36,355 nt of DNA from an uncultured Megamonas sp. (GTDB lineage Bacteria > Bacillota_C > Negativicutes > Selenomonadales > Selenomonadaceae): positions 1 through 36,355 of the forward strand of contig USPM01000009.1 of NCBI GenBank assembly GCA_900556715.1, read 5' to 3'. The translations under genes were made by a program, and so were the position numbers. This document shows, in pieces, positions 7,533 to 17,043 of this stretch; position 1 is the stretch's first letter, and every line of letters begins with the position of its first letter. A model generated the notes under the pieces. It was not told the DNA's origin. It worked only from the letters and a program-made list of their open reading frames with translations, and made no database searches.

Positions 7533-10454
7533 TTATAAAATAGTAGTTACTGTTTTAAATACATCTTTAGCTTCATTTACTTTATTGCTTCCACCTAAAA
7601 CGCAGATAGCATTTTCTTTCATGCAAGCATCTACTAAATCAGCTAAAGCTCGTATATCTTCTTGAGTTGTAGCCAAAATTTCATCACGCTGTTGCTGACG
7701 CATTTCATCTGTCATTTCAGCAATATACGCAGAAGAAGCTAATTCGCCTTTTAACGCAGGAGTAAGTGGCATATCAATATTACTAATTGTACCAATGATG
7801 TATTTTGTCATTTCTCTATCACTGACGTTAAAATTACGTAAAAACTCTGCTGTTTTATCATATACATTTAAAGTTTCCACCAAATTAGGATCACGATAAG
7901 AACCAAAATACATATTGCCATCTCTACGGAATTTTACAAATGCACCATAAGCTCCGCCAAGAACGCGAATATTTGTCCATAAATATTCATAACGCATAAT
8001 AGTTTCTAATACCTTCATAGCACCTGTATATTTATATCCCAAACGCATGAAATTTGCACCTTTAGCCACATATTGTACCTGAGAAGATGTGATAAAGCCT
8101 TCATTTTTCTTGTCTACAGCAAATGGAATTTCCTGTTTTGGATAAACTTTATTTGGCAATACTTCTAATAAAGGTTTAAGTGCAGATATCACTTTTTCAT
8201 AATCATTGCCGGACACAGTAATACTCGTTAATAAATTTTGCTTATTAAATATCATAGGTATTATCTTAGCAAAAGCAGTCTGCATTTTATTAAATTCATT
8301 ATCAAAATCATTTAAGAAATTCTTAATAAATGCATAGAATTTTAAGTCACCAAAATTATCATAGCGTTCTTTTGGTGTAAAATATGCCATCAATTCATCA
8401 AGAACTAATTGATGACCTGAACGCAATATTGACATTTCAAAATCACTGCGACATTGCATTGCTAAATCTTTAATACGTTCTTTAGAAGTAAAGGAACTAT
8501 TGAAAATTATTTCCTGTAATAATTTTATCATTTCTGGCATCTTATCTACCAAAACTTTAGCTTTAAATACAAATTTTGGCATATAAGAGTCCACATCGCC
8601 CTCTTTATCATACGTAGCTACAGCAAATCTCATTCCACCAGTATGCAAGTTTACAGCATTAGCCAATGCTTCATATGTGTAATTTTTTGTAGCAGTTCTA
8701 CCGATAAATTCTTCCAATAAGAATAGATAATTTATATCTTCATAAACTATATTACTTATATCAAATAACATTCTTAAATAACAAATACCATTTGTTTCGA
8801 TATCATGTCTTAAAACTTTTGTATTTGCCACTTCATCTTCAGCAATGATTAATTTATCACACTGTTTAGTGATATCATCAATTTTCAATAATGGAATTTT
8901 TTCTAAATCCTCTGGTTTATCCACAGAACGTTGACGCTCTTTTAATTTTTGAGTATCCGCGATGATCTTTTCAATATCTTCTTTACTCATAGAAGCTTTT
9001 TTCTGTGCTAATTTATCAGCTAAATCTTTTTCTTGTTTAGCAATTACATTTTCATCTGGTTCTAAAATTAAAATATGGCTATGCGGATTATCCAATAAAT
9101 ATTCTTGAATTAATTCTTCAAATTTACCATTTTTAGCCCATTGTTTTACTGTTTTCAAAGCTTCTTCATAATGAAGATACATAGTAGCATCGCCATCATA
9201 TAACCAGCTATTCATAAGATTGATATTATAAATCAATCCTTTTGGATATTGACCAAAATCAGCCTCACGAAGCTTAAATTCCATACTATTAATAGAAGCT
9301 TGCAGCAATTCATCATCAATGCCATTTTTTACAATATCATTTAAAGTATCAGTTACAACTTTTGTAAATTCATCAACTTTATCAGCTTCAGAACCATTGA
9401 CGATAATGCTAAACATTGGCTGTAAAATACCATTATCAAATGAAGAAATTACATCACTGCCAAGACCAGCTTTAATCAAAGCATTGCGAAGTGGTGCTGC
9501 TTCACTTTTTAATAAAGCATGTTCTAATACAGTAAATGCCAACATCTTTTCTTTTTCCAAAGAAGTTGCAATAGAATAATTCATGCTTAAAAATGTTTTA
9601 TTTTTCTTTGTTTCACCTGGAGCTATAGGGTAAATATCTTTAATCAATTTACGAGCTGTAAATGGTTTTTGTACATCAATATGGGAGTCAATTTCAATTT
9701 TATTAAAATTGCTGAGATATTCTTCATCTAAGAAAGATAAAGTTGACATCATATCCATATCCCCATAAAGATAGATATAACTATTAGCAGGGTGATAATA
9801 ACGACTATGAAAGTCAATAAACATTTCTTGTGTTAAATCTGGAATAGCTACAGGGTCTCCACCAGATTCATATTGATATGTTGTATCAGGATATAGATTA
9901 TTTAAAATCTTTCTTTCCAATAATCCATCTGGAGAAGACAATGCACCTTTCATTTCATTATAAACTACACCACTATAAGCTAATGGAGCATCTACATTAT
10001 CAATTTCATAATGCCAACCTTCTTGCATTAAGATTTCAGGTGTTGTACGCATATTTGGATAAAATACTGCATCAAGATAAACGTCCATAAGATTGCGGAA
10101 ATCCTTATCATTTCTGCTAGCTATTGGATACATAGTTTTATCTGGAAAAGTCATTGCATTTAAAAAAGTATTCAAAGAACCTTTTACTAATTCTACAAAT
10201 GGTTCTTTAGTAGGAAATTTACGAGAACCGCAAAGCGTAGAATGTTCTACAATATGAGCTACACCCGTATCATCAGTAGGTGTAGTGCGAAATGTTATCG
10301 AAAAAACTTTATTATCATCATTATTTTCTACAAATAATAATTTTGCACCACTTTTTTCATGATAAAATTCATACGTATTAGATGAAATTTCTGGTATGTG
10401 AGATATTTTATCTAATCTAAAACCACAATAAATATTTTTTTCTTGTAAATTCAA
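7533..10454 (-). CDS. M16C zinc metallopeptidase, presequence protease (PreP/Cym1) type
   Basis: This 973-residue protein is a clam-shell zinc peptidase of the pitrilysin family, which degrades unfolded peptides inside a closed chamber. The inverted zinc motif HIVEH (residues 67-71) is followed by STLCGSRKFP and KEPFVELVKGSL, the PreP/Cym1 hallmark. The third zinc ligand is probably the Glu of YNEMKGALSSP. About 970 residues is the normal length for the fused two-half enzyme. The start chosen is TTG at 10454, because GGAGAT lies 8 bases upstream of it. An earlier TTG at 10475 is in frame but has no SD, and would place the SD inside the gene. It has no signal peptide, so a cytoplasmic role in peptide turnover is likely. 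It is a single-gene unit ending at the shared hairpin at 7491. Confidence 0.93.
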   Translation of the reverse strand: MNLQEKNIYCGFRLDKISHIPEISSNTYEFYHEKSGAKLLFVENNDDNKVFSITFRTTPTDDTGVAHIVEHSTLCGSRKFPTKEPFVELVKGSLNTFLNAMTFPDKTMYPIASRNDKDFRNLMDVYLDAVFYPNMRTTPEILMQEGWHYEIDNVDAPLAYSGVVYNEMKGALSSPDGLLERKILNNLYPDTTYQYESGGDPVAIPDLTQEMFIDFHSRYYHPANSYIYLYGDMDMMSTLSFLDEEYLSNFNKIEIDSHIDVQKPFTARKLIKDIYPIAPGETKKNKTFLSMNYSIATSLEKEKMLAFTVLEHALLKSEAAPLRNALIKAGLGSDVISSFDNGILQPMFSIIVNGSEADKVDEFTKVVTDTLNDIVKNGIDDELLQASINSMEFKLREADFGQYPKGLIYNINLMNSWLYDGDATMYLHYEEALKTVKQWAKNGKFEELIQEYLLDNPHSHILILEPDENVIAKQEKDLADKLAQKKASMSKEDIEKIIADTQKLKERQRSVDKPEDLEKIPLLKIDDITKQCDKLIIAEDEVANTKVLRHDIETNGICYLRMLFDISNIVYEDINYLFLLEEFIGRTATKNYTYEALANAVNLHTGGMRFAVATYDKEGDVDSYMPKFVFKAKVLVDKMPEMIKLLQEIIFNSSFTSKERIKDLAMQCRSDFEMSILRSGHQLVLDELMAYFTPKERYDNFGDLKFYAFIKNFLNDFDNEFNKMQTAFAKIIPMIFNKQNLLTSITVSGNDYEKVISALKPLLEVLPNKVYPKQEIPFAVDKKNEGFITSSQVQYVAKGANFMRLGYKYTGAMKVLETIMRYEYLWTNIRVLGGAYGAFVKFRRDGNMYFGSYRDPNLVETLNVYDKTAEFLRNFNVSDREMTKYIIGTISNIDMPLTPALKGELASSAYIAEMTDEMRQQQRDEILATTQEDIRALADLVDACMKENAICVLGGSNKVNEAKDVFKTVTTIL

Positions 10455-10735
10455 AATAATATCTCCTTTATTCAAAATAAAATTAATATATTATATTTGC
10501 AGATTTTGCTTAATTAATTTATATAAAATTCATAATCCCGATAGAAGAAATGGGATATTTTTAAAAATCATACATATACAATTAAAAGCATATCTATATT
10601 ATACCTTTAAAATAGCAAACCTTCAATAAACTTAATTAATCCTTAAAAATATCTATTGTAATTATAAAAAATATGCTATTATAATAACTGAACCTCAACC
10701 ACTTATGTATTTCTTACATTTATTTTTTACATAAT
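10455..10735. other. Intergenic region upstream of the M16 peptidase
   Basis: About 280 AT-rich bases between the peptidase start and the terminator of the XRE gene. It must hold the peptidase promoter, but no convincing -35/-10 pair stood out. A weak hairpin (ATCCC and GGGAT around 10535-10558, then ATTTTT) is the only structure noticed. No open frame with an SD was seen. Confidence 0.4.
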
Positions 10736-10770
10736 ATAAAAAAGCACCTATAATAAAAATTATAGGTACT
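10736..10770 (-). terminator. Terminator of the XRE regulator gene
   Basis: Stem 10743-10754 with 10759-10770 (11 of 12 pairs), AAAA loop, and a TTTTTTATA tract in the minus direction, 11 bases after the gene's stop. Confidence 0.8.
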
Positions 10771-10781
10771 TAAAAATGTCA

Positions 10782-11126
10782 TTACATTTTTTTCCAGTCA
10801 ATTATTTCTTTTAAAATGCCTGTGATTTTATCCAATTCTTCGTTGGACAAATCTTTTAAGAGATAGTTAATATGCTGAATACTTGCTTGTCTAACTTCGA
10901 TTTCACTATCATTGTTAGGCACATCTAAGAACAATTCAGACATAGTAATTCCTAGAGCTCTTGTTATTTTCTCTAATGTTGTAATTGTTGGACTCTTTAA
11001 ATTACGTTCTAAATGACCTAAGAAAACTGGATTAATTTCAGCTCCTAAAGCTAATTGCTCTTGAGTTAATTTTTTTTGTTGACGAAAAGCTCTAATTTTT
11101 TCTCCAACGGTCTTTTTCATAACCAT
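10782..11126 (-). CDS. XRE-family (Cro/CI-type) transcriptional regulator
   Basis: A 114-residue cytoplasmic protein with an N-terminal helix-turn-helix of the XRE type (about residues 8-66: IRAFRQQKKLTQEQLALGAE, then FLGHLERNLKSPTITTLEKI and ALGITMSELF). The C-terminal tail of about 45 residues is predicted helical (NYLLKDLSNEELDKITGILK) and probably serves for dimerisation. The ATG at 11126 has AGGTGG 6 bases upstream. A promoter-like pair and a TTGTACAA palindrome lie 36-60 bases before the start, which would suit self-repression (inference). The gene stands alone between two terminators, so its targets cannot be read from context. No phage or plasmid genes are adjacent. Confidence 0.9.
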   Translation of the reverse strand: MVMKKTVGEKIRAFRQQKKLTQEQLALGAEINPVFLGHLERNLKSPTITTLEKITRALGITMSELFLDVPNNDSEIEVRQASIQHINYLLKDLSNEELDKITGILKEIIDWKKM

Positions 11127-11154
11127 TGTTCACCACCTATATATTAATAGATTT

Positions 11155-11184
11155 ATCATAATTGTACAAATGCTCTTAACACAA
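11155..11184 (-). promoter_or_regulatory. Candidate promoter and palindromic operator of the XRE gene
   Basis: On the minus strand TTGTGT (11184-11179) and TATGAT (11160-11155) are 18 bases apart, and the palindrome TTGTACAA (11169-11162) lies in the spacer. The match is moderate. Confidence 0.4.
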
Positions 11185-11701
11185 TATACAATAGATACCA
11201 ATTTATTATTTATTGATAGTAATGATATAAATTTTTTTAAAATATAAAAAATAATTTTAAATTAATTTAAATAAAAGCATTTTAACTTACATAATTATTA
11301 AAATAAATTTAAATAATTTAAATTAAACCATACATAGCTGTTTCATGACTATTTCCATCCATATATTGTATCACAAATGTTGTTTATGTTGTATATTATT
11401 TTTATATTTAATACTTTATATTTAATACCATATTTTCATAAAATCCTAGCTATAAATATATCTAAACCACTATTATATTCATCTGCCTTTTAATGAATAT
11501 ATACAAATACTATTGTATTATGTTGAATATTCTAACCAAAGCTTTTATATGATATTTAAAATATTTATTATTAAACTAATAGTTTTTTTATTTTTTAAAA
11601 ATTTAATTATTTATAATAATAAGTGACATTATTAAATATATTTTTATTATCAATAAAATTATATAAGCAGTAAAAATAATAATTAATACAAAAATCATCA
11701 A
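11185..11701. other. AT-rich intergenic DNA with no recognisable gene
   Basis: About 520 bases with very low GC, many TTTAAAT/AATTTAAATAA runs and no open frame behind an SD on either strand. One 9-base-pair hairpin (TATATTCAT 11474-11482 with ATGAATATA 11493-11501) has no T-tract. It separates the XRE unit from the end of the purine operon; both neighbours run on the minus strand, and the XRE promoter is at its left edge. Confidence 0.5.
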
Positions 11702-11737
11702 AATAAAGGAGTAATAATTAATTATTACTCCTTTATT
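11702..11737. terminator. Terminator of the purine operon (36-base perfect palindrome)
   Basis: 11702-11719 and 11720-11737 are exact reverse complements (arms AATAAAGGAGTAATAATT). As RNA this folds into a long stem ending in an AT-rich loop, with U-rich flanks on both strands. It lies 45 bases beyond the purD stop. Confidence 0.75.
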
Positions 11738-11782
11738 TTTATTTAAATATATATTAATTATTAAATAAAAAATAATAATTAA

Positions 11783-13054
11783 TTATACTCGATTAAATGC
11801 TCTATGTGCAATATCTTTTCTATAATATACATCTTTAAAATCAATTGTTTTTATATCTTCATAAACTTTATCTACAGCAGTTTTTATATCATCACCTAAA
11901 GCGACAACACCTAAAACACGTCCGCCATTTGTAACAATTTTTCCATCTTTTTTAGCTGTACCTGCATGGAAAACTAATATATTTTCTGCACTTGCTTTAT
12001 CAAGACCTAAAATTTCATTACCTTTTTCATATTTTCCAGGATATCCACCTGCACTCATAACTACACAAACAGCAGCTTTTTTGCTCCATTTTATATCACA
12101 TTTATCAAGTGTACCATTTGTACAAGCAAGCATAATTTCAGCCAAATCACTTTCTAACAATGGTAATACAACTTGTGTTTCAGGATCACCAAAACGTGCA
12201 TTAAATTCTACAACTTTTGGGCCTTCAGCTGTAATCATTAAGCCAGCGTATAAACAACCTCTATATTCATGACCTTCTTGTTTCATAGCTTTAATAATTG
12301 GCTTTAAAATCTTTGTCTGTACTTGTTCCATTAAATCATCTGTAATTACAGGAGCTGGAGCATATGTTCCCATACCACCAGTATTTGGACCTTTATCTCC
12401 GTCATAAGCACGTTTATGGTCTTGAGATGGAATCATAGGAATAATAGTTTCCCCATCAGTGAAAGCTAATACAGAAGCTTCTTCACCTGCCATAAATTCT
12501 TCAATGACTACACTATTACCTGCACTGCCAAATGTTTTATCGCACATAATCTCATCAATTGCTTCTAAAGCTTGCTCTTTTGTTTCTGCAACAATAACAC
12601 CTTTACCAGCAGCAAGTCCATCAGCTTTGATAACAATAGGTGCACCTTCTTGTTCTATATATTTTTTAGCTTCTTGTGCATCTGTAAAAACTTCATATTT
12701 AGCTGTAGGAATTCCATATTTTTTCATGATATCTTTAGAAAAAGATTTTGAACCTTCCAACTGAGCAGCAGATTTCTGAGGTCCAAAAGAAGCAATTCCC
12801 ACTTTTGCCATTTCATCAACAATACCATTTGTCAATGGAACTTCTGGTCCAACTACAACCAAATCAATATTCTTTTCTTGTGCTACTTTTACTAAAAAAG
12901 CATTATCTTCTACAGAACCAGGTATGCACTGTGCAATTTTTTCCATACCTGGATTCCCTGGTACTGCATAAATTTTATCTACAAGTTTACTTTGAGCCAA
13001 TTTCCAAGTAAGTGTATGTTCACGTCCACCACTACCAATAACTAAAATATTCAA
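11783..13054 (-). CDS. purD: Phosphoribosylamine--glycine ligase
   Basis: This enzyme joins phosphoribosylamine and glycine with ATP to give GAR, the second step of purine synthesis. The 423 residues match the usual length. The N-terminal MNILVIGSGGREHTLTWKLA, GPEVPLTNGIVDE and the ATP-grasp core (PIVIKADGLAAGKGVIVA, GPNTGGMGTYAPAPV, EFNARFGDPETQVVLPLL) are all present. The start is TTG at 13054, with AAGGGGG 7-8 bases upstream. It is the last gene of the operon and is separated from purH by a 91-base gap that contains a possible attenuator, unlike the tight spacing of purH, purN and purM. Confidence 0.97.
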   Translation of the reverse strand: MNILVIGSGGREHTLTWKLAQSKLVDKIYAVPGNPGMEKIAQCIPGSVEDNAFLVKVAQEKNIDLVVVGPEVPLTNGIVDEMAKVGIASFGPQKSAAQLEGSKSFSKDIMKKYGIPTAKYEVFTDAQEAKKYIEQEGAPIVIKADGLAAGKGVIVAETKEQALEAIDEIMCDKTFGSAGNSVVIEEFMAGEEASVLAFTDGETIIPMIPSQDHKRAYDGDKGPNTGGMGTYAPAPVITDDLMEQVQTKILKPIIKAMKQEGHEYRGCLYAGLMITAEGPKVVEFNARFGDPETQVVLPLLESDLAEIMLACTNGTLDKCDIKWSKKAAVCVVMSAGGYPGKYEKGNEILGLDKASAENILVFHAGTAKKDGKIVTNGGRVLGVVALGDDIKTAVDKVYEDIKTIDFKDVYYRKDIAHRAFNRV

Positions 13055-13083
13055 AATATAACCCCCTTGTTAAACTTATCAAA

Positions 13084-13133
13084 AGAAAACGCACTTAAAT
13101 AGTGCTTATATTATGAGCATGTCAATAAGTGCG
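13084..13133 (-). promoter_or_regulatory. Hairpin set between purH and purD (possible attenuator or processing site)
   Basis: On the minus strand CGCACTTA (13133-13126) can pair with TAAGTGCG (13097-13090), which is directly followed by TTTTCTTTT, as in an intrinsic terminator. A smaller hairpin, GCACT-ATTTA-AGTGC, uses the same 3' arm, so the two folds exclude each other. TTGACA also occurs inside (13125-13120), but its -10 is poor. It may lower or regulate purD expression. Confidence 0.45.
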
Positions 13134-13145
13134 CTAACATATATA

Positions 13146-13739
13146 TTATTTGCTTAATTGAGCAGTAAGATATTCTTGAATACAATCATCATAATGAGAT
13201 GTATGGCAGAAAGCTTCCTGTGCTAATTGCATACGGAATTTTCCTGTAGTGCAACCATCTTTTGCTACCATTTCAGCAACTTCATCATAATGTTTAGGAT
13301 TTACTACAACTGTAACAAATTTAAAGTTTTTCGCAGCAGCACGAATCATTGCTGGACCACCAATATCAATATTTTCTACTGCTTCAGCGAGTGTTACATT
13401 TGGTTTTGCTATAGTTTCACGGAATGGATATAAATTTACAACCACTAAATCAATTGGTTGAATATTGAATTTCTGCATCTGAGCTACATGACTTTGATTA
13501 TCACGAACAGCTAAAATACCACCATGAATATATGGATTTAATGTTTTTACACGACCATCCATAATTTCAGGGAATTTAGTTACATCACTGACATAAGTAA
13601 CAGGAATACCTGCATCATCAATAGCTTTCATTGTACCGCCAGTAGAAATGATTTCTACACCAGCTTCATGAAGTTTACGTGCAAATTCTACAATACCAGT
13701 TTTGTCAGAAACACTTAATAATGCTCTTTTAATAGGCAT
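13146..13739 (-). CDS. purH: IMP cyclohydrolase, stand-alone N-terminal domain of PurH
   Basis: The 197-residue protein closes FAICAR to IMP, the last step of the pathway. It contains the complete MGS-like cyclohydrolase domain: [67 protein letters not shown] and [17 protein letters not shown]. Classical PurH is about 510 residues with a C-terminal AICAR transformylase. Here the frame ends cleanly in TAA after TAQLSK, and the 91 bases before purD cannot hold the missing domain. This is a genuine one-domain protein, not a frameshift. The transformylase must be encoded elsewhere or replaced by a PurP-like enzyme (inference). ATG 13739 has GAGGAGG upstream; purN ends 34 bases before it. Confidence 0.93.
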   Translation of the reverse strand: MPIKRALLSVSDKTGIVEFARKLHEAGVEIISTGGTMKAIDDAGIPVTYVSDVTKFPEIMDGRVKTLNPYIHGGILAVRDNQSHVAQMQKFNIQPIDLVVVNLYPFRETIAKPNVTLAEAVENIDIGGPAMIRAAAKNFKFVTVVVNPKHYDEVAEMVAKDGCTTGKFRMQLAQEAFCHTSHYDDCIQEYLTAQLSK

Positions 13740-13773
13740 AATAAAGCCTCCTCTTAATTATGATTATATAAAA

Positions 13774-14388
13774 TCAATCATCAATAGTCACATGACGACC
13801 ATTGACATGTATTTTCCCAGCTAAATATAATTCAATAACTTTTGGATACACAATATGTTCTTGTTCAAGTACTCTCGCAGATAAAGTCTCTTCCGTATCA
13901 TCATCTAAAACGGGAACTGCTTTTTGCATAATGATAGGACCACTATCCATACCTTCATCTACAAAATGTACAGTACAACCAGATACCTTCACGCCATATG
14001 CCAATACATCACGATGAGCATGAGCTCCACCAAAAGAAGGCAAAAGTGATGGATGTATATTCAAAATACAATTTTTAAATTCATTGACAAAATAAGGGCT
14101 TAAAATACGCATAAATCCAGCCAAAACAACTAGACCTACATTGTATTTTTTCAATTGTTCTACAAGTTTTTGTTCAAATTCTTCTTTTGTAGCACATTTT
14201 TTACGATCAATACAAACAGCAGGAATACCAGCTTTTTTAGCACGTTCTAATGCCATTGCTTCAGGTTTATCAGTGAGCACAACACCTATTTTTGTTTTAA
14301 TCTGACCATTTTCAATTGCGTCAATAATAGATTGTAAATCACTTCCGCGACCAGAAGCTAATACCCCTAAAATTATTTGGTTATTCAT
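13774..14388 (-). CDS. purN: Phosphoribosylglycinamide formyltransferase
   Basis: Transfers a formyl group from 10-formyl-THF to GAR. The 204-residue protein has the N-terminal [16 protein letters not shown] loop, the catalytic Asn-His in [20 protein letters not shown] and the catalytic Asp region in [20 protein letters not shown]. Its ATG overlaps the purM stop by 8 bases (14381-14388), so it is translationally coupled to purM; GGCGGAG serves as SD inside the end of purM. Confidence 0.97.
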   Translation of the reverse strand: MNNQIILGVLASGRGSDLQSIIDAIENGQIKTKIGVVLTDKPEAMALERAKKAGIPAVCIDRKKCATKEEFEQKLVEQLKKYNVGLVVLAGFMRILSPYFVNEFKNCILNIHPSLLPSFGGAHAHRDVLAYGVKVSGCTVHFVDEGMDSGPIIMQKAVPVLDDDTEETLSARVLEQEHIVYPKVIELYLAGKIHVNGRHVTIDD

Positions 14389-15448
14389 TGAAAACTCCGC
14401 CTTTTACTTCAACAGTTTGATTGCCTTCAACAACTTCACCAATAATATATGATTTTTCACCTTTAGCATTGAGGTCTTCTTGAATTTTAGCTGCTTCTTC
14501 TTTAGAAACAAGTAAAATCATACCAATACCCATATTAAATACACGATACATTTCATGCCAATCTACATTACCCCAAGCTTGTAAGAGTTTGAAGATTGCT
14601 GGCATTTCCCATGCACTAGCATTAACTTCAACGCCAGTACCTTCTGGTAAAATACGAGAAATATTTTCATAAAAACCGCCACCAGTTACATGTACCATAC
14701 CATGAATATCATATTTTTCGATTAATGGTAAGCAAACAGCTGGATAAAGACGTGTAGGAGTTAAAAGTTCTTCACCTAAAGTTTTACCATTTAATTCAGG
14801 GAATTTTTCATCACCTGTAAAACCTTTTACATCAAAGCAAATTTTACGAACTAAAGAATAACCATTAGAATGTACACCGCTAGAAGGAATACCTAATAAA
14901 ACATCCCCAGCTTTGATTTTTTCACCAGTGATGATATTAGCTTTATCTACTACACCAACAGCAAAACCAGCAATATCATATTCACCATCAGCATAAAAAC
15001 CAGCCATTTCAGCAGTTTCACCACCGATTAAAGCACAGCCAGATTCTTTACAAGCACCAGCTACACCTTTTACTACAGTAGCTACTTTTTCTGGATCTAA
15101 TTTTCCTACAGCAAGATAATCTAAGAAATAAAGTGGTTCTGCACCTTGCACTAAAATATCATTTACGCACATAGCAACAGCATCTTGACCAATTGTGTCA
15201 TGTTTATCAAGCATAAATGCAAGACGTAATTTTGTACCCACACCATCAGTACCAGACACTAATACTGGTTCTTTATATTTGCCACTATTTAAAGCAAAAA
15301 GACCACCAAAACCGCCTAAGTCACCTAAAACTTCTGGACGATATGTTGCTTTTACACTATCTTTAATAAGTTTTACAGAATAATTTCCAGCATCAATATC
15401 AACACCAGAATCACGATACGTAAGATTTGTCTGTTTATTATCAGTCAT
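14381..15448 (-). CDS. purM: Phosphoribosylformylglycinamidine cyclo-ligase (AIR synthetase)
   Basis: Closes the imidazole ring of FGAM to AIR with ATP. The 355-residue protein begins [20 protein letters not shown] and shows [11 protein letters not shown], the strand [31 protein letters not shown] and [16 protein letters not shown], typical of PurM. The start is ATG 15448, with GGAGG 5 bases upstream. A TTG at 15460 would place that SD inside the gene and is rejected. It lies 24 bases after purF and overlaps purN by 8. Confidence 0.97.
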   Translation of the reverse strand: MTDNKQTNLTYRDSGVDIDAGNYSVKLIKDSVKATYRPEVLGDLGGFGGLFALNSGKYKEPVLVSGTDGVGTKLRLAFMLDKHDTIGQDAVAMCVNDILVQGAEPLYFLDYLAVGKLDPEKVATVVKGVAGACKESGCALIGGETAEMAGFYADGEYDIAGFAVGVVDKANIITGEKIKAGDVLLGIPSSGVHSNGYSLVRKICFDVKGFTGDEKFPELNGKTLGEELLTPTRLYPAVCLPLIEKYDIHGMVHVTGGGFYENISRILPEGTGVEVNASAWEMPAIFKLLQAWGNVDWHEMYRVFNMGIGMILLVSKEEAAKIQEDLNAKGEKSYIIGEVVEGNQTVEVKGGVFNE

Positions 15449-15472
15449 GTTAACCTCCAAGGAAAGTGCAAA

Positions 15473-16906
15473 TTATTTTGCTCTTTGTTCAAATACGTAT
15501 TTATCAGCACCAGTTACTGTTTCTTTTGACATTTCAATTGGATATGCATTATTAAAGCATGCATAACACATATCTTCAGCATTAGCTGTAGTCATAGAAG
15601 CTTTGAGTCCTTCTAAAGAAAGAAAATGCAAAGAATCTGCCCCTATAAATTGACGAATTTCTTCAACAGATTTAGTAGCTGCAATCAATTCTTTACGTAC
15701 AGAAGTATCAATACCATAATAGCAAGGATAACCAATTGGTGGAGAACTAATGCACATATGAATTTCTTTTGCACCTGCTTTACGAAGCATTTTTACGATT
15801 TTACCACTAGTTGTACCGCGAACGATAGAATCATCTACCATGATAACAGATTTTCCACGAACAGCTTCTGCTATTGCATTCAATTTTAAACGAACAGCTG
15901 TATCACGTTTTTTCTGTGTTGGTTGAATAAATGTACGTCCGATATAACGATTTTTTATTAAACCTTCACAATATGGAATGCCAGATTCATATGCAAAACC
16001 TGTAGCAGCTGTATTACCAGAATCAGGTACAGATATAACAATATCACCTTTAAATTTACTTTCACGAGCAAGCATGCGACCCATCATGAAACGTGCTGCA
16101 TGTACACTTTGTCCATCAATCACACTATCTGGACGAGCAAAATAAATATATTCAAATACACATGCTGCTTTTTTCTGTGGAGTTGTGTATTTATAGGATT
16201 TTAAGCCGTCATCTCCCATGACAACCATTTCACCAGGTTCAACATCTCTAATAAATTCTGCACCTACAACATCAAGACCACAAGATTCAGAAGAAACAAT
16301 CCATGAGCCTTCTTCTGTTTTACCAATGCAAAGAGGTCTAAAACCTTGTGGATCACGCACAGCAATTAATTTATTTTCTGTCATAATAGCTAAACAAAAA
16401 GCACCTTTTATTTGCTGTACACTTTCCATAATTTTTTCTTCAATATTTGATTTACGAGAACGTGCAATAAGATTAACGATTACTTCTGTATCTATAGAAG
16501 TCTGAAAAATTGTGCCTTGTTCTTCTAAATTACGACGAATTTCAGCCGCATTAGTTAAATTACCATTATGTGCTAAACTGATTTTCCCACCAGAATAATT
16601 AGCAATTAAAGGCTGTGTATTAGCTAATAAACTAGAACCAGTTGTTGAATAACGTACATGACCAATAGCAATATATTGATTTTCCATATGAGGTAATTGA
16701 TGACGAAATACTTCATTAACAAGACCCATATCACGAGTAACGTCCATCCAAGCACCATCAGTAATAGCAATACCAGCACTTTCTTGTCCACGATGTTGAA
16801 GTGCATATAACCCAAGATATGTTAACATAGAAACATCTTCAGTACGAGAAAATACACCAAAGACGCCACATTCTTCTTTCCATTTATTTGACGTAATGTC
16901 AACCAT
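15473..16906 (-). CDS. purF: Amidophosphoribosyltransferase, propeptide and Fe-S type
   Basis: First committed enzyme of purine synthesis, making phosphoribosylamine from PRPP and glutamine. The catalytic Cys13 in EECGVFGVF follows a 12-residue propeptide, so self-cleavage is expected, as in Bacillus subtilis PurF. The glutaminase domain (LYALQHRGQESAGIA, HVRYSTTGSS, AHNGNLTN) is followed by the phosphoribosyltransferase domain with VIMVDDSIVRGTT. Cysteines in ACVFEYIYF, YPCYYGID and MCYACF match the four ligands of the 4Fe-4S cluster of the Bacillus enzyme, which makes it oxygen-sensitive and suits an anaerobe. The 477-residue length is typical. The SD (TAGGAG) is about 10 bases before ATG 16906, somewhat far. 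The 137-base gap to purC contains a long hairpin. Confidence 0.97.
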   Translation of the reverse strand: MVDITSNKWKEECGVFGVFSRTEDVSMLTYLGLYALQHRGQESAGIAITDGAWMDVTRDMGLVNEVFRHQLPHMENQYIAIGHVRYSTTGSSLLANTQPLIANYSGGKISLAHNGNLTNAAEIRRNLEEQGTIFQTSIDTEVIVNLIARSRKSNIEEKIMESVQQIKGAFCLAIMTENKLIAVRDPQGFRPLCIGKTEEGSWIVSSESCGLDVVGAEFIRDVEPGEMVVMGDDGLKSYKYTTPQKKAACVFEYIYFARPDSVIDGQSVHAARFMMGRMLARESKFKGDIVISVPDSGNTAATGFAYESGIPYCEGLIKNRYIGRTFIQPTQKKRDTAVRLKLNAIAEAVRGKSVIMVDDSIVRGTTSGKIVKMLRKAGAKEIHMCISSPPIGYPCYYGIDTSVRKELIAATKSVEEIRQFIGADSLHFLSLEGLKASMTTANAEDMCYACFNNAYPIEMSKETVTGADKYVFEQRAK

Positions 16907-16972
16907 TAGTTACATTCTCCTATACATATATTTTTATATATCAACATAACAATTATTTACAATATAAATTAA

Positions 16973-17013
16973 TAATACTAAGCATAAACTATGAAAATTT
17001 ATGCTTAGTATTA
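16973..17013 (-). promoter_or_regulatory. 16-base-pair perfect hairpin between purC and purF
   Basis: 16973-16988 and 16998-17013 are exact reverse complements (core TACTAAGCATAAA) with a 9-base loop. It lies 31 bases after the purC stop and 67 before the purF start. In the minus direction the tail is only TTAATTTAT, so it is a weak terminator. It could partly end purE-purC transcripts or protect their 3' end after processing. Confidence 0.55.
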
Positions 17014-17043
17014 TATTCAATTATAATTAATTATACAATTTAA

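Noticed and set aside
7474..7665. Small + strand frame across the terminator at 7491
   Set aside because: It runs through the bidirectional terminator into the antisense of the peptidase gene and has no SD.
9319..10090. Short + strand frames inside the M16 peptidase gene
   Set aside because: Shadows of the opposite-strand coding region with no SD.
13055..13145. Frameshift remnant of the PurH transformylase domain between purH and purD
   Set aside because: Only 91 bases, occupied by hairpins and the purD ribosome site; the missing domain needs about 900 bases.
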